DNA of 64,000 nt. Source: an uncultured bacterium. GTDB taxonomy: Bacteria; Vulcanimicrobiota; CADAWZ01. Location of the stretch: the NCBI GenBank assembly GCA_902790465.1, contig CADASF010000001.1, positions 1 through 64,000 of the forward strand. Reading direction: 5' to 3'. The notes under the pieces were generated by a model that ran no database searches, was not told the DNA's origin, and was given only the letters and a program-made list of their open reading frames with translations. Shown piece by piece: positions 63,149-64,000 of the stretch (positions are counted from its first letter, which is position 1; every line of letters begins with the position of its first letter). A program made the translations under genes and the position numbers.

Positions 63149-64000
63149 ATGGCAGGAATAGGAAATATCGGCTCATTTGGAATGACCGCTTCTCAATTCA
63201 AAACAGCAATGATAAGTACATCTGGTTTTGCAGCACAAGGAACAGGAACTGCAAAACAATTCAATAATAAAATGGAAGAACAACAACTTCAGCAAAAACA
63301 AGATGGAGTAAGTCTTTCTGAAAATGCACTTACATTAAGTCAAGATGCTGAAGAACTTCAAGAAAATCAAAAAGCAGACCAACAAAAAGAACTTCAAAAA
63401 AATAATCAAGAAGATCATAAAGTTGGAGAAGATATGAGCCAAGCAACTCAAATGTTTGGTGAAGAAGATGAAGGTTTTGAACAAAAACTCAAATCTATGA
63501 GAATGAAACACAATATGGGTCATGCAGCAATGGCAACTGGTGCAAAGCCAAAAGAGTCAGAAAAGGCTGAAAACAAAACCAGCATGGCTAATGTCGCTTT
63601 TGCAAATATGTTCAAATCCAATAAACAAGCTCCAGCTGAAGCAGCAAGTTCAAATTCTAATGATATTCAATCATTTATGTTTAACTTAAATCAAGCTTCA
63701 CAACTTGGAATTCTTGAATCAGAAGCTAAAAAACTAAAATCTCAAGCAGATGAAAAAGAATCTCTTAGAAAATTAGCACTATCAACAAATCACAATATAT
63801 ATCAAGGAAGTAATGCTTCTGGATTAAATGATGCACAAACAATAAACAAAGCAAGCGAAATAAAAGTTGAACCAGCAATAGACAAAGTACAAGCTGAAGA
63901 TATTGCAAGAATAATGAATCGTACACCAGAAGAGATTCTTGCTGATGTTCCTGTTCAATTCCAAGCAACAGCAAAAATCATGGTAACAGGTCAAGTTAAT
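63149..64000 (+). CDS. Gln/Asn-rich polar protein, cut by window end
   Basis: The frame is open to the last base, so the 284 visible residues are only the N-terminal part. It starts at ATG 63149 after GGGAGG, 7 bases away. The sequence has no signal peptide (MAGIGNIGSFGMTASQFKTA), a Gln/Glu/Lys-rich helical section (about 40-90, EENQKADQQKELQK-like) and Ser/Asn-rich linkers; a folded end may start near residue 250 (EDIARIMNRTPEEILADVP). The style of N-terminus and composition recall the 882-residue protein at 38959, but I see no clear alignable block. Function unknown. Confidence 0.6.
   Translation, partial: MAGIGNIGSFGMTASQFKTAMISTSGFAAQGTGTAKQFNNKMEEQQLQQKQDGVSLSENALTLSQDAEELQENQKADQQKELQKNNQEDHKVGEDMSQATQMFGEEDEGFEQKLKSMRMKHNMGHAAMATGAKPKESEKAENKTSMANVAFANMFKSNKQAPAEAASSNSNDIQSFMFNLNQASQLGILESEAKKLKSQADEKESLRKLALSTNHNIYQGSNASGLNDAQTINKASEIKVEPAIDKVQAEDIARIMNRTPEEILADVPVQFQATAKIMVTGQVN

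Overview
The window is about 64 kb of A+T-rich bacterial chromosome carrying roughly 47 protein genes. There are no rRNA or tRNA genes and no CRISPR array that I can see. Most genes have strong GGAGG-type ribosome binding sites, and several start at TTG or GTG. The order clpC-radA-yacL-ispD, and the group rsmD-coaD-coiled-coil protein, resemble Firmicutes. The many TPR and low-complexity Asn/Gln-rich proteins, the tandem DUF3857/transglutaminase proteins, PilZ and the kinase-TPR giant are not a classical Firmicutes profile. I infer an anaerobic low-GC lineage, possibly a poorly sampled phylum, and do not name it. The anaerobe hint comes from two radical SAM enzymes, a ferredoxin-like aldo/keto reductase and a biotin-dependent decarboxylase or transcarboxylase.

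Layout. 1-336: right end of an IS200/IS605-type element (TnpB tail plus putative omega RNA). 356-8739 (minus strand): rfbA, a repeat-rich M23 peptidase, a coiled-coil protein, coaD, rsmD, recG and plsX, with two copies of a structured repeat (R1) in the two large gaps. 8849-14686 (plus): a TPR protein, then a compact five-gene cluster of B12-radical SAM, radical SAM, thymidylate-kinase-like, Gre-like and P-loop kinase-like proteins. 14744-18066 (minus): a clostripain-type protease and glmS. 18339-36590 (plus): clpC-radA-yacL-ispD, small and TPR proteins, a DUF2232-like membrane protein, a secreted low-complexity protein, an AI-2E-type permease behind a MITE (R2), PIN-PhoH, a beta-propeller protein, DivIC, an Fe-S aldo/keto reductase and a zinc-ribbon protein. 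36720-41607 (minus): topB and an 882-residue Gln/Asn-rich coiled-coil protein. 41798-44664 (plus): an exported alpha-amylase, a nest of repeats, PilZ and queD. 44762-54043 (minus): mutL, a membrane-protein paralogue pair around a BspA-type leucine-rich-repeat protein, a biotin carboxyltransferase set, a copper-amine-oxidase-N-domain protein and a zinc-ribbon protein. 54275-64000 (plus): two DUF3857/transglutaminase paralogues, a kinase-TPR protein of 1562 residues and the start of another Gln-rich protein.

The points I think most worth a second look are these: (i) repeat family R1, whose copies at 4.0, 5.1 and 43.6 kb keep base pairing while the paired sequence changes; (ii) the 227-bp MITE R2 with an exact 9-bp target duplication directly in front of a transporter gene; (iii) the radical SAM/kinase/Gre cluster at 10.6-14.7 kb; (iv) a transglutaminase paralogue that has lost Cys and His next to an intact one; (v) a 7-residue tandem-repeat spacer in an M23 protein; (vi) a carboxyltransferase operon with a membrane-anchorless small subunit and no membrane decarboxylase beside it. 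Function statements rest on motifs read by eye; no database search was run.
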